Positions 14,526 through 23,281 of a stretch of DNA of 34,158 nucleotides are shown one piece after another. This stretch comes from Polyangium jinanense (GTDB lineage Bacteria > Myxococcota > Polyangia > Polyangiales > Polyangiaceae). The notes under the pieces are model-generated. The model had not been told where the DNA came from. It saw nothing but the letters and a program-made list of their open reading frames with translations, and did not search any database. The stretch's first letter is position 1; every line of letters starts with the position of its first letter. Both the position numbers and the translations under genes were made by a program. Where the stretch lies: the NCBI RefSeq assembly GCF_028435365.1, contig NZ_JAGTJJ010000090.1:1-34158 (forward strand), given 5' to 3'.

Positions 14526-15119
14526 TTACTCGACGAAGATCGTCCCGTTCATCCCGGCGAGCGCGTGCGTGTCACAGTAGTACCCGAACGTGCCCGTGTC
14601 CGGGAGGGTGAACGTCACGCTCATACCGGTCTCCGTCTTCTTGATCGGCGAGTTCGGGTCCTCGGTCTTCGTGATGCCGTCGACCGTGCCGCCCACGAGC
14701 GGGTGGATCATGAAATTGGACTCGAACACGACGTCCGAGCCCGCCTTCACGCGAATGCACTTCGGCTCGTACGCGAGCCCCGCGCTCTTCACGGTCGTCG
14801 ACGCGTCGGCCGTGTGATCCTCGGCCATGTCGACGGTGCAACCATTGACCGCCATCATGCCGCCGCCGCCGGCGCCGCCCATACCGCCCATCCCACCACC
14901 GGCGCCGCCGGCGCCGCCCATACCGCCCATCCCACCACCGGCGCCGCCCATACCGCCCATCCCACCACCGGCGCCGCCGGCGCCGCCCATTCCACCGGTG
15001 CCGCCGGTGCCGCCCGTGCCGGCCGTCCCGCCCGAGCCGCCGGTGCCCGTATCGTCGCCACAGCCCGCGCCCGCCGCCAGCATCGCGCCCACGACCAGAA
15101 GCATACCGATTGTTCGCAT
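14526..15119 (-). CDS. cupredoxin-domain lipoprotein on a Gly-rich stalk
   Basis: A 197-residue protein; ATG at 15119 is preferred over TTG at 15125. Lipobox A-G-A-G-C gives Cys20. Residues 24-88 are a Gly-Gly-Met/Ala/Thr stalk. Residues 94-197 form a plastocyanin/pseudoazurin-like domain with the type-1 copper ligand set His139 (FMIHP), Cys182, His185 and Met190 in YYCDTHALAGM (C-x2-H-x4-M). The beta strands VTFTLPDTGTFGYYC and GTIFV are typical. It should carry single electrons in the periplasm or at the cell surface. A physiological partner is not evident, though a copper oxygenase-like lipoprotein lies 7 kb away. It is the first gene of a two-gene operon. Confidence 0.9.
   Translation of the reverse strand: MRTIGMLLVVGAMLAAGAGCGDDTGTGGSGGTAGTGGTGGTGGMGGAGGAGGGMGGMGGAGGGMGGMGGAGGAGGGMGGMGGAGGGGMMAVNGCTVDMAEDHTADASTTVKSAGLAYEPKCIRVKAGSDVVFESNFMIHPLVGGTVDGITKTEDPNSPIKKTETGMSVTFTLPDTGTFGYYCDTHALAGMNGTIFVE
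14871..14969. repeat. three identical 30-bp units in the cupredoxin stalk
   Basis: Units at 14871-14900, 14910-14939 and 14940-14969 are identical; a 9-bp partial copy (14901-14909) sits between the first two and another follows the last. They encode ten-residue Gly/Met/Ala blocks. Copy-number change here would alter stalk length in frame. Confidence 0.85.
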
Positions 15120-15240
15120 GTTCAAGCTACCAACCTTTCTCGCGTGGTCCGACCTCCCCCGGATGCCGGATCCACGTATGAACAGACCCTATCACCCTTT
15201 CCGTATCCACGTCTTCACGGACGCACGACCTCGACGCGGC

Positions 15241-15322
15241 TGGAATCTACGATTACCATCCTCCATGCATGCCAAATCCCATCACATCTGGAATCCCGGC
15301 TGACCATCCTACCCGGATGCCA
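15241..15322. repeat. imperfect direct repeat, 34 bp twice at 48-bp spacing
   Basis: 15241-15274 and 15289-15322 share TGGAATC, ACCATCCT and ATGCCA blocks in the same order with different bases between. They lie in the 261-bp intergenic space between the divergent cupredoxin gene and the 15381 gene. Otherwise this space shows no gene. The function is unknown; a regulatory pair of sites is possible. Confidence 0.55.
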
Positions 15323-15380
15323 TGATTGGTCCGCTCGGGCCTTCCGCCGGGGCGAGGATCGGCTTACTCTTCCAGAAGTC

Positions 15381-16349
15381 GTGCTGCGTTACGCTCCTCC
15401 GCCGGATTTTCGGTACGTGTGGCTCGTCCCGGGGCCGAGCTTCCGGGCGCTGACGATCGCCGCCGGCACCGTGGGGCTTTCCAGCCTCGGACTCGCGCTC
15501 GGGCCGGAGACGGCGGCCTGGTCGCTCACGTCGGGATCCCTCCCAATCGGGCTCGCCGTGGCCGGCGGCGCGGCGTTCGCCGTCGGCCTCGTGCGGCAGA
15601 TCCAAAGGCCGCGGGCGCCGTCCGGAGCGCGCGAGGTGAACATGGCCATCGTGCCCTGGGGCGTGCTCGTCGACCCGGGCGCCGAGGCGCGGATCCTGCG
15701 CTGGTCGGCCATTCGGAAGGTCGATGTCGCGGTCAAGCACACACTGCGCGGCGGAACGCCCGCGATCGTGTCGAGCGTGGTGACCGTGCAGACCGAGCAT
15801 GACGTGCTCGTCGGGCACGCCGTCGGGGCCGTGGGCCTGGAGTCGCTCACGGTGAACCTCGATGCCTACGCGGACGAGGCGGCGCGGCCCTTGGCCACGG
15901 ATCTCGACGGCATGGACGTCCTTGGCGAGGATGGGCTCGGGCCCGTGGTGGGCCTTCTGCTCCGGCACGCGCAGGAGCTCTGCTCGACGAGCCAGGGGGC
16001 TTCGCGGCTGCATCTGCCGGCGGGCGATTATCGCCGGGCTTTGCTGCGGGCACCGGGGCCCGAGACCTTGGCCGTGCTCGGCCGCGCGCTCGCGGGCGAC
16101 GTACCGGGCTCGGCGGATCCGCGGCCGATCGCGGCGATCTGCGCGGCCTTGCTCGGCGCGAAGGATGTCACGCCGAAGCTCCTCCGCCTGTCGAGCTCGC
16201 CGCACCCGATCGTGGCCGCCGTGGCGCGCGCGGCGGCGCTGCGCCTCGGGGTGGCCCCCGCGAAGGTGGGGTCGATCGAGGAAGTCGACGAGTTTTTGTT
16301 CGAGGAAGACCGCGAGACCATCGCCCGGATCGCTGCCGGGCTCGATTGA
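15381..16349 (+). CDS. unknown membrane protein with possible helical-repeat C-terminus
   Basis: A protein of about 322 residues. GTG at 15381 is the best start by frame and content, but no strong Shine-Dalgarno is seen, so it is uncertain. Residues about 18-75 hold two hydrophobic segments (ALTIAAGTVGLSSLGLALG and GLAVAGGAAFAVGLV). A beta-rich cytoplasmic domain follows (NMAIVPWGVLVDPGAEARILRWSAIRKVDV), resembling PH-like membrane-associated domains only in outline. The C-terminal 130 residues are helical with short Leu/Ala repeats, perhaps HEAT-like. I do not recognise a family. It is co-directional with the transglycosylase gene, 95 bp upstream of it. Confidence 0.7.
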   Translation: MLRYAPPPDFRYVWLVPGPSFRALTIAAGTVGLSSLGLALGPETAAWSLTSGSLPIGLAVAGGAAFAVGLVRQIQRPRAPSGAREVNMAIVPWGVLVDPGAEARILRWSAIRKVDVAVKHTLRGGTPAIVSSVVTVQTEHDVLVGHAVGAVGLESLTVNLDAYADEAARPLATDLDGMDVLGEDGLGPVVGLLLRHAQELCSTSQGASRLHLPAGDYRRALLRAPGPETLAVLGRALAGDVPGSADPRPIAAICAALLGAKDVTPKLLRLSSSPHPIVAAVARAAALRLGVAPAKVGSIEEVDEFLFEEDRETIARIAAGLD

Positions 16350-16444
16350 TCGGTGTGTCCGTTTGAGATTTCGTAATGTAATTCAAGGAAAAACAGGCGG
16401 GACTTTCTTGCCGGCCCCCTCGCTCCCCTGCTAGCTCTCTGAGG

Positions 16445-18739
16445 GTGGTGCAGCGGCGAATCGTGATGGGGCTCATCGGGCTCGGGGCGCTTGGCCTCGG
16501 TGCCTGCGCGCGCTCGATGCCGATGCCCGGCGAGACCACGTCGAGCGCCGAGGGCGGCCCGTCCTCATCCGCGTCGGCCGCCACGTCCGCCTCCGCCGCG
16601 CCCGCATCCACGGCCGTCGCCGTCGTCACGACCGCGGCCGCCCTTGCGCCCGCCACGCCGCCCGCGCGCTGGGCCGACGCCGTGCGCCTCGAACGCTGGG
16701 ACGAGGCCGAGGCGCAGCTCGACGCGCTCCCCGAGGTCGATCGGCAGCGGCCCGAGATGCGCTACCTCCGGGGGCGTGTGGCGCTCGAGCGGGGCGACGC
16801 GACGCGCGCGGTCGAGCTCTTCACGGGGCTCGACAAGGAGCTGCCGCTGCTCGCGGACGACATCGTGCGCCGGCGCGCCGAGGCCGCGTCCGTGGCGGGG
16901 CCCTTCGCCGAAGCCGCGGCGTTTTTCGGCAAGTCGAGGTCGCCGGCCGACCTCTACCGCGCCGCGCTCGCGCTGGAGAAGGACGGGCAGCTCGCGCCGG
17001 CGCGGTCGATTCTCGATCGCGCGCTCGCCGCGGCCGCGCGGTCGCGCAAGAAGAGCGACGATGCGCTCCTCCGGGCCGCCCGCGCCCGGATCGCCGAGGC
17101 CCAGGGCCTTTTGCCCATCGCGACCGCCGACCTGCGCTGGCTCGCGGTCGAGGGCGCCGGTTTGCCGGAAGGCGAGGCCGGCGCGGCCGCGCTGGGTAGG
17201 CTGAAGCAATCGCTCGCGCCGAAGGATCAGCTCGCCCGCGCGCTCACGCTCGTGCGGGCAGGCCAGGCCGAATCGGCGATTCCGATCCTCGACGAGCTCG
17301 AAAAAAAGAAAACGGTGCCGCTGCTCGACGTGCTCCACGCGCGGGCCGAGGCGAAGCTCAAGGCGCGCGATTATCCCGAGGCCGAAAAAGCCTTCCGCGT
17401 GCTCTCCACGTTGCCCGGCCCGCGCAAGGTCGAGGCGATGTACCAGTCGGCGAACGCGCTTGCCCGCGGAGGACAGGCCGACGAGGCGATCAAGCGCTGG
17501 CTCGACCTCGCCTCCCGATACAAGAAAAATAGCTGGGCCGAGCGCTCGCTTTATCAGGCCGCGCGCTGGCTGCTCCTCCGCGGCCGTTACGACGAGGCCG
17601 CGCCGCTGTACACGCGTTATCTCGCGCTCTTCCCGAAAGGCGTCTACCGCGAGGATGCCGAATACGAGCAGGCGCTTGCGTATCTCTCGGCCGGGCAGCC
17701 GAAGGTCGCGCAAAAGACGCTAGGCAAGCTCGCCAAGGCCGCGAAAAAGCCCGAGGAGGCGCAAAAGCTCCGCGAGCTCGAGGGGCTCGCCGCCTTCCGC
17801 GCCGGCAACCGCGACGAGGCTGTCCGCATCTGGACCGAGGTCGCCCGCACGTTCCCGCTCTCCTTCGCCGCGCTCGCCGCCCGTTCGCGCCTCGCCGCCG
17901 CGGGCGCGCCTTTGCCGCCCCTGATCGAGCCCGCGGCCCCGCGCCCCGCGTATCCGCTCGACCTCGATTTGCCCGATCCGGCGCGGCTCCTGGTCTCGAT
18001 CGGGCTCGACGCCGAGGCCGAGGGGCGCCTCGTCCCGTTCGAGCGCGAAGCGGCCGCGCGTTTCGCCGGGCGCGAGGCCGAGGCGCTTTGTGGCATGTAC
18101 GGCAAGCTCGCGCATGCGCGGCGTCGTTATCGGGTGGGCGTGGCGCAGGTCGGAATGCCGCACCTCCTCCGCGCGCCGGGCGAGGCCGATCGCTGGGCCT
18201 GGGAGTGCCTCTATCCGCGGCCGTACCTCGACGAGGTGCAGAAGCTCGAAGCCGAGCACGAGGTGCCCCGCGGGCTCGTGCATTCGCTCATGCGGCAGGA
18301 GAGCGCATTCGATCAGGAGGCGCTGTCGCCGGTGTTCGCCGTGGGCCTCCTCCAGCTCATGCCGAAGACGGCGGAGAAAGCCGCGGCCGAGGTCGGCATG
18401 AGCTTCGAGCCGACGCGGCTCAAGAGCCCGCACGTGAATCTGCGGCTCGGCTCGTATTACATCGGCAAGCTGCTGAAGACGTTCCGGAAAAACCCGGTCC
18501 TCGCGGTGGCCTCCTACAATGCGGGTCCGCGGGCCGTGGGGCAATGGATGCGGCCGGGCGTGGACGCGGAGGCGGATCTCTGGGTCGCGCGGATTCCCTA
18601 CGACGAGACGCGCAATTACGTGGCGCGCGTGCTCGGCAACCTCGCGCGGTATCAATGGATGGAAGGCGGCGACGCGGCCGTCGCGCCGCTCGTGCTGGAC
18701 GTGCCGGTCGACGTCGAGGTGCCGCCGGACGCGTATTGA
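16445..18739 (+). CDS. lytic murein transglycosylase lipoprotein (Slt type) with TPR-like region
   Basis: A 764-residue protein. GTG at 16445 is used; GTG at 16448 and ATG at 16466 are alternatives. The lipobox is L-G-A-C (Cys21). Residues about 75-520 form a long alpha-helical TPR-like superhelix (RWADAVRLERWDEAEAQL, LRGRYDEAAPLYTRYLALFPKG). The C-terminal SLT domain carries the catalytic Glu619 in MRQESAF, then GLLQLMPKTA and AVASYNAGP. It should cleave the MurNAc-GlcNAc bond in peptidoglycan with formation of 1,6-anhydroMurNAc, acting from the envelope. The layout matches soluble Slt70, but with a lipid anchor. A strong hairpin follows the stop. Confidence 0.93.
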   Translation: MVQRRIVMGLIGLGALGLGACARSMPMPGETTSSAEGGPSSSASAATSASAAPASTAVAVVTTAAALAPATPPARWADAVRLERWDEAEAQLDALPEVDRQRPEMRYLRGRVALERGDATRAVELFTGLDKELPLLADDIVRRRAEAASVAGPFAEAAAFFGKSRSPADLYRAALALEKDGQLAPARSILDRALAAAARSRKKSDDALLRAARARIAEAQGLLPIATADLRWLAVEGAGLPEGEAGAAALGRLKQSLAPKDQLARALTLVRAGQAESAIPILDELEKKKTVPLLDVLHARAEAKLKARDYPEAEKAFRVLSTLPGPRKVEAMYQSANALARGGQADEAIKRWLDLASRYKKNSWAERSLYQAARWLLLRGRYDEAAPLYTRYLALFPKGVYREDAEYEQALAYLSAGQPKVAQKTLGKLAKAAKKPEEAQKLRELEGLAAFRAGNRDEAVRIWTEVARTFPLSFAALAARSRLAAAGAPLPPLIEPAAPRPAYPLDLDLPDPARLLVSIGLDAEAEGRLVPFEREAAARFAGREAEALCGMYGKLAHARRRYRVGVAQVGMPHLLRAPGEADRWAWECLYPRPYLDEVQKLEAEHEVPRGLVHSLMRQESAFDQEALSPVFAVGLLQLMPKTAEKAAAEVGMSFEPTRLKSPHVNLRLGSYYIGKLLKTFRKNPVLAVASYNAGPRAVGQWMRPGVDAEADLWVARIPYDETRNYVARVLGNLARYQWMEGGDAAVAPLVLDVPVDVEVPPDAY

Positions 18740-18767
18740 GAGAGCCGGGGGCGGGGAGGGGAGGCGA

Positions 18768-18791
18768 GGGGCTCGATCGGAATCGAGCCCC
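18768..18791. terminator. bidirectional hairpin between convergent genes
   Basis: A perfect 10-bp stem GGGGCTCGAT / ATCGAGCCCC with a four-base loop sits midway between the convergent stops at 18739 and 18802. It has no T tract on either side but is very stable and well placed to end both transcripts. Confidence 0.65.
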
Positions 18792-18801
18792 CGCGCGGAT
18801 G

Positions 18802-21105
18802 TCACGGGCAGGCCATGACGTTGTTCGCCGCGCCGGGCGTGGGTTGCCCGACCTTGAACTTGTCGCCATTCTTGCGGCCGTCGCCGCAGCGCTGGATCGA
18901 TTGCGTCTCCTGCGTGCCGCCCGAGCCTTCGCTCACCTGCGTGCGGCCCGGCGTGCCCGCGGGCCCGATGAGCACGTCGAGCAGGCCGGCGTCGGCCGTT
19001 TGCCCCGTGGAATACACGAGCACGTCGATGAGGCCGTTCGCCGTGACCGCCGTGCCCGAGGGGAACGACGCCGGAGCAGCCTGGTAAATCGCGATCGCGT
19101 CCTGGCCATTCTGGATCACGCTGGTCGAGCTGAAAGCGATGGCCGGCGCGGGCGTCATCCCCGGGCTGCCGACGAGCAGCATGCCATTCGCGTCCGTCGT
19201 GCCATTCAAACCCGTCACGGGCAGGTACGACACGTCGCCGTTGCCATTGTAGAGGACGAGCGTGTAGCCCGCGAGGCTCACGTTCGGCACGCCCGTCGTG
19301 ATCTCGACGAACTCCGCGGCGTCCGTGCCCATCTGATCCGTGTCGAACTCGTTGATGATCAGGTGAATCACCGTCACCTGGAACGGCGCCGTGTCGCCGC
19401 TCGGCGCGGTGACGACGAGGTCCTGCAGCGCGATCGGCGTCGTGTCGGGCACGCTCGTGATCGTGATCTGCGTGTTGCTGTCGATCGTGAACGTCTGATC
19501 AACGCCGCCGATCTTCACCGCCGTCGCGCCCGTGAAGCCATTGCCCTTGACGACGAGCTTGCCGCCGTGCGCGATGACCTGGTAATCGACCGATGTCACG
19601 TTCTGGGCGAGGCAAGCCATGTTGCCCGCGCAATCCGTGTCGGCGCAGTCGACCAGGCCGTCGCAATCGTCGTCGACGAGGTCGGCGCAGGCCATTTCCA
19701 TCGTCATGCCGCCCGGGCAGGCGCAGGCCATCGTCATGGCCTCGCAGACGAGGCCGTTCGCCCCGCACGACTTGCCGGCGCAATCGGTGTCGGCGCAGTC
19801 GGTCGCCATGTCGCCATCGTCGTCCATCATGTTGCCGCAGTTCTCCTGCGGCAAACACGCGGGAGCCGCGGCGCAGTCGGGATCGGCGCAATCGACCATC
19901 ATGTCGCCGTCGTCGTCCTTCATGTTGTCGCAGGTCTCGACGCACTGAGGCGCCATCGCGCAATCCGGATCGGCGCAGTCGATGAGGTTGTCCGCGTCCT
20001 CGTCCAGCATGGCCGTATCGCAGACCTCAGCCGTCGCGACGTTCGCGGCGCCGGGCGTGATCTGCGTGGTCGCGCGCCAGTCGACGCTGTCGTCGCTCGT
20101 GTCCTGCCCGTTCGGGTAGCGGATCATCGAGCGGATCGGCGAGGCTGCGGCCTGGTTATCGAACGCGGTCGTCGCGGTGCCCGCGACCAGCGAGAACGTC
20201 TGGCCGCCGAGCATGACGGCCGTGACCTGGCCGTCCGGCGTGCCGTTCTCGTACGAGAGCCCGTCGAGCAGCGTGTTCGTCTTCGTATCGAACAGCGCGA
20301 CCCCGTCCGGCGCGCCGTTCTGGATGTTGTCCATCGGATTCGGCAAGGACACGACGATTGCGGCCGGATCGATGTTCATCACGCCCGACGAAGCAATCAC
20401 GACGTATCCGCCGGCGGCGAGCATGCCGGAGAGCTTGAACGGGGTGCCATAAACGACGTCCGCGCCGCCCGCGCCCGTGCCATTGACGAGCAAGACCTCG
20501 ACGCCGTCGAGCATCACGTCGCCTCCGGCATTGTAGATCTCGATGAACTCGGCCGTATCGGCGTTCGCCTGGTCGTAATCGATCTCGTTGATGACGAGCT
20601 TGCCGCACGCGGGCGCCATCGCGCAGTCGGCGTCGGCGCAATCGATGTCGCCGTCGTTGTCCTCGTCTCCGCCGCCCGCGCAGAGCTCGGTACACGCCGC
20701 CGCGCAGTCGGCGTCGTCGCAGTCGATGTCGCCGTCGCCGTCGTCGTCCGTCGTGTTGTCGCAGACCTCGGCCGGATTTCCTCCGCCGACCCCGCCCGCG
20801 CCGCCCTGGCCGCCGGCACCACCTGCGCCGCCCTGACCGCCTGCGCCGCCCTGGCCGCCGGCTCCACCAGCGCCGCCCTGGCCGCCCGCGCCGCCGATGC
20901 CGCCCGCGCCGCCCTGGCCGCCGGCCCCGCCGACGCCGCCCGCGCCGCCCTGGCCGCCGACGCCGCCCTGGCCGCCCTCGCCGCCGTTGCCGCCCGTGCT
21001 CGACGACGAGGTCGTCGTGTTTTGCGACGGTTCGTCGCTACAACCGGCGGCGCCCACGGCGAGCGCCGCGAGGACCCCCGCCACCGAAAGGGATCGAAGC
21101 TTCAT
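18802..21105 (-). CDS. modular surface lipoprotein: Gly stalk, Asp-rich repeats, two lamin-tail domains, IPT domain
   Basis: A 767-residue protein; ATG at 21105 has GAGGAG seven bases upstream. The lipobox is A-A-G-C (Cys22). Residues 38-110 are a Gly-Gly-X stalk. About six Asp/Cys repeats of the form C-x(4)-DDDGD-x(2)-DCAD-x-DC lie at 115-165, 362-450 and 473-498; they look calcium-binding and disulfide-locked, like MopE-type repeats. Residues 168-355 and 581-760 each begin with L-V/I-I-N-E-x-D and A-E-F-I/V-E-I, the mark of lamin-tail (LTD) domains. An IPT/TIG Ig-like domain lies at 502-578 (GGKLVVKGNGFTGATAVKIGG). No catalytic site is seen. It is likely a cell-surface adhesive or structural protein. 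Confidence 0.88.
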   Translation of the reverse strand: MKLRSLSVAGVLAALAVGAAGCSDEPSQNTTTSSSSTGGNGGEGGQGGVGGQGGAGGVGGAGGQGGAGGIGGAGGQGGAGGAGGQGGAGGQGGAGGAGGQGGAGGVGGGNPAEVCDNTTDDDGDGDIDCDDADCAAACTELCAGGGDEDNDGDIDCADADCAMAPACGKLVINEIDYDQANADTAEFIEIYNAGGDVMLDGVEVLLVNGTGAGGADVVYGTPFKLSGMLAAGGYVVIASSGVMNIDPAAIVVSLPNPMDNIQNGAPDGVALFDTKTNTLLDGLSYENGTPDGQVTAVMLGGQTFSLVAGTATTAFDNQAAASPIRSMIRYPNGQDTSDDSVDWRATTQITPGAANVATAEVCDTAMLDEDADNLIDCADPDCAMAPQCVETCDNMKDDDGDMMVDCADPDCAAAPACLPQENCGNMMDDDGDMATDCADTDCAGKSCGANGLVCEAMTMACACPGGMTMEMACADLVDDDCDGLVDCADTDCAGNMACLAQNVTSVDYQVIAHGGKLVVKGNGFTGATAVKIGGVDQTFTIDSNTQITITSVPDTTPIALQDLVVTAPSGDTAPFQVTVIHLIINEFDTDQMGTDAAEFVEITTGVPNVSLAGYTLVLYNGNGDVSYLPVTGLNGTTDANGMLLVGSPGMTPAPAIAFSSTSVIQNGQDAIAIYQAAPASFPSGTAVTANGLIDVLVYSTGQTADAGLLDVLIGPAGTPGRTQVSEGSGGTQETQSIQRCGDGRKNGDKFKVGQPTPGAANNVMACP

Positions 21106-21231
21106 GGAACAACTCCTCATCGATGTCGCACGTCCGGGATGGGCCCTACCAGGCGTGCGGAGCGGATGAAAGAGGCTTTTCGGGAGACGAGGGTTGTTCG
21201 GGGGAAACGCCGCAGGTGATCGTCGGGACGA

Positions 21232-21942
21232 TTACGGGCAGTTGATCTTCGTGCAACCCACGAGACCATCGTCGCTACACGTGCACGTGTTGCAACCGTC
21301 ACTCGCCTGCCACGAATCTCCGGGTTGGTAGGTTTGCCCGTTGTAAGTGCACGCGATGCAGGCCTTCTCGGTGCACGCGACCGCGCCGTCGGCCATGCAG
21401 GAGCACGTATTGCAGCCGTCCGTCGAGGGGAACGAGTCGCCGGTCTGGTAGGTTTGTCCGCCGTACTCGCAGGGTAGGCAGGCCTTTTCGGTGCAGGCGA
21501 CGGAGCCGTCGTCCGTGCACGTGCACGTATTGCACCCGTCGCTCGAAGGGAACGAGTCGCCGGGGTTGTAGCCGATGCCGTCGACGATGCACGCGGGCTC
21601 GGCGCAGCCCATCTCGGTGCACGCGACCGTGCCGTCGGCCGTGCACGTGCACGTATTGCAGCCGTCGTCCGCGGGGAAGGTATCACCCTCGTTGAAGACC
21701 TTGCCGTTGTGGGTGCAGCTCGTGACGCACGCCAATCGCGTGCACGAGGTCGAGCCGTCGGCGAGGCAGGTGCACGTGTTGCAGCCGCCGGCCGGCGTGA
21801 ATTCTTCGCCGACGGAGAATTGCTTCCCGTCGACCTCGCAGGCGCCGCCGCCGGCGCCGAAGAAGAGGCAGCCCGTGGCCGTGACCGAGAGCGCCGCGAA
21901 CGTGAAGGCCGAAAAGCAGTAAGAAAAGGTTCGTCGGATCAT
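21232..21942 (-). CDS. lipoprotein with five vWC/pacifastin-like Cys-rich repeats
   Basis: A 236-residue protein; ATG at 21942 with AGGAG five bases upstream. The lipobox is T-A-T-G-C (Cys25). Five repeats fill the rest (35-72, 76-113, 118-155, 158-195, 198-235). Each reads C-x(3)-G-x(2)-F/Y-x(2)-G-[ED]-x-F/W-x(4)-G-C-N-T-C-[TS]-C-x(2)-D-G-x(3)-C-T-x(3)-C. The second half equals the signature of pacifastin protease-inhibitor domains, while the first half resembles von Willebrand type C repeats. Six cysteines per repeat suggest three disulfides. It may bind or inhibit proteases, or bind another protein outside the cell. It is co-directional with the lamin-tail gene but 126 bp upstream of it. 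Confidence 0.87.
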   Translation of the reverse strand: MIRRTFSYCFSAFTFAALSVTATGCLFFGAGGGACEVDGKQFSVGEEFTPAGGCNTCTCLADGSTSCTRLACVTSCTHNGKVFNEGDTFPADDGCNTCTCTADGTVACTEMGCAEPACIVDGIGYNPGDSFPSSDGCNTCTCTDDGSVACTEKACLPCEYGGQTYQTGDSFPSTDGCNTCSCMADGAVACTEKACIACTYNGQTYQPGDSWQASDGCNTCTCSDDGLVGCTKINCP

Positions 21943-22037
21943 GTGGACTCCTGTGCCAGCATGAGCCAGGCCCGAGGGGCTGGCCGATCAGCGACGAGCC
22001 AAGGAAGAACCGTGCCAGCGGCTTGCCAGATTTCGTC

Positions 22038-22082
22038 GGACGTCCAAAAGCCGGACATCCAAAGGATGGACCTCAAAAGAGA
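22038..22082. repeat. three diverged 15-bp tandem units over the glycosidase stop codon
   Basis: Units starting GGAC at 22038, 22053 and 22068 read GGAC-x-TCCAAAAGCC, GGAC-x-TCCAAAGGAT and GGACCTCAAAAGAG. The third contains the stop codon of the 23281..22073 gene. Probably a small slippage product. Confidence 0.5.
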
Positions 22083-23281
22083 GGCGGCGAGAGCTCCCAG
22101 CCGAGGAAGCCCGGCGTGCGGGCGCGGTGCCTACCCAGGTTGTCGCCCCTGATCGCGGGGCCATCCGCCGCCCAGCGCGCCGTGAAGGCGTCGCGGAGCA
22201 CGAGCTCGGCGAGCTTGCCGCGCGGGGAGAAGCCCCACTCGGCCTCCTGCGAGACGTCGTCCGGGTCGGCGTAATACCGCCACACGAAGAAGCCCGCGCA
22301 CGAGCGGCTGTCGAGCAGCGGCGCGATGAGCGCCTCGTACGCGAGGGCCTGGGCCTCCTCGTCGATCGTCACGTCCTTCATCCCGTCGGGCCATTCCCAG
22401 GGCCGGATCGCCGGATCCTTGCGGGTCGTGTAGCCGATTTCGGTGAGCACCACGGGACGGCCCCACATCGCCGCGAGCCGCTCGATCCCCTCGGCGACCT
22501 TGCGGCCGCCCGCGAAGAGCTCCTCGCGTCCCGCGCCGTCCTTGTCGGCGAGCGGGTAGAACGCGTTGATGCCGACGAGGTCGAGCTCGCCGAAGATGAG
22601 CGTGTCCTCGGCGTCGTCCCAGTTCGCCGAGTAGGTGAGCAGGCCCGGGTAGACGCGGCGGACCTCCTGGATGATCGGGTAAAACAGCGCGGCGCGGCCC
22701 GTCGTGACGAAGCTGCGGAGCTCGACGCCGACGCTGAGCATCTCGGCGCCGCCCTCGGCCGCGATCTCGGCCCAGGTGAGCAGGAAGTGCTTGTACGCCG
22801 CGGCCCAGCGCTCCCAGGCCGCGTCGTCGCCCGGATCGATGAGCGCGCGCCAGCCGCCGGTCTCGACCCAGAGGTGCGGCACGAGGAAGACCTTGAGGCC
22901 ACGCGCGTGCGCCTGCGCCATCGCGTGAAGGACGTTCGCGCGGTTCTCCTCGAACGGCGCCTCGAAGGTGAGGTCGATCCCGTTCGGTTTCAGGTCCCAG
23001 ACGCGGCCGAACGGCGTGAGGCTGATCCATGTGGATCCGAGCGCCTTGGCCTCGTCCATCGCGCGTCCGCTCGCCGGGCTGCCGTAGCCCTTGCCGGCGT
23101 GGCGGAGGCTCTCGATGGGGCCGATGGTAATCCCGCGGATGCCGCCGCGCGACGCGTCGGCCCAGGCCGTGGGGCCGTGAAGAGCGGCGCCACGCGGAGC
23201 GGCGACGGGCGCGGCCGAAGCCATGGCGGGGGCGGCAGCGGCCAGGACGAACAGGCTTGCTGCGGCGAAGGGAGTCCTCAC
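22073..23281 (-). CDS. secreted glycoside hydrolase, GH113-like TIM barrel
   Basis: A 402-residue protein; GTG at 23281 is chosen because it begins a signal peptide (TPFAAASLFVLAAAAPAMASA), although no strong Shine-Dalgarno is present. The mature part has the opening RGITIGPIESLRHAGKGYGSP and GSTWISLTPFGRVWD, like GH113 beta-mannanase relatives. Likely catalytic glutamates are Glu187 in LSVGVELRSF (acid/base) and Glu281 in PVVLTEIGYTT (nucleophile), each at the end of a predicted strand. Also typical are VFLVPHLWVE and LDLVGINAFYPL. It probably hydrolyses a beta-linked glycan outside the cytoplasm; substrate is not predictable. It is divergent from polX by 93 bp. Confidence 0.83.
   Translation of the reverse strand: MRTPFAAASLFVLAAAAPAMASAAPVAAPRGAALHGPTAWADASRGGIRGITIGPIESLRHAGKGYGSPASGRAMDEAKALGSTWISLTPFGRVWDLKPNGIDLTFEAPFEENRANVLHAMAQAHARGLKVFLVPHLWVETGGWRALIDPGDDAAWERWAAAYKHFLLTWAEIAAEGGAEMLSVGVELRSFVTTGRAALFYPIIQEVRRVYPGLLTYSANWDDAEDTLIFGELDLVGINAFYPLADKDGAGREELFAGGRKVAEGIERLAAMWGRPVVLTEIGYTTRKDPAIRPWEWPDGMKDVTIDEEAQALAYEALIAPLLDSRSCAGFFVWRYYADPDDVSQEAEWGFSPRGKLAELVLRDAFTARWAADGPAIRGDNLGRHRARTPGFLGWELSPPLF

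Noticed and set aside
13740..15380. Long N-terminal extension of the 15381 gene
   Set aside because: The extension runs out of frame through the oxidoreductase gene and antisense through two Gly-rich lipoprotein genes; its Pro/Ala repeats are their shadow.
18088..21219. Very long plus-strand open frame across the lytic transglycosylase and lamin-tail genes
   Set aside because: It is antisense or out of frame to two clearly recognisable genes and gives Arg/Ala/His-rich sequence with no domains; it results from high GC and the Gly-rich repeats.
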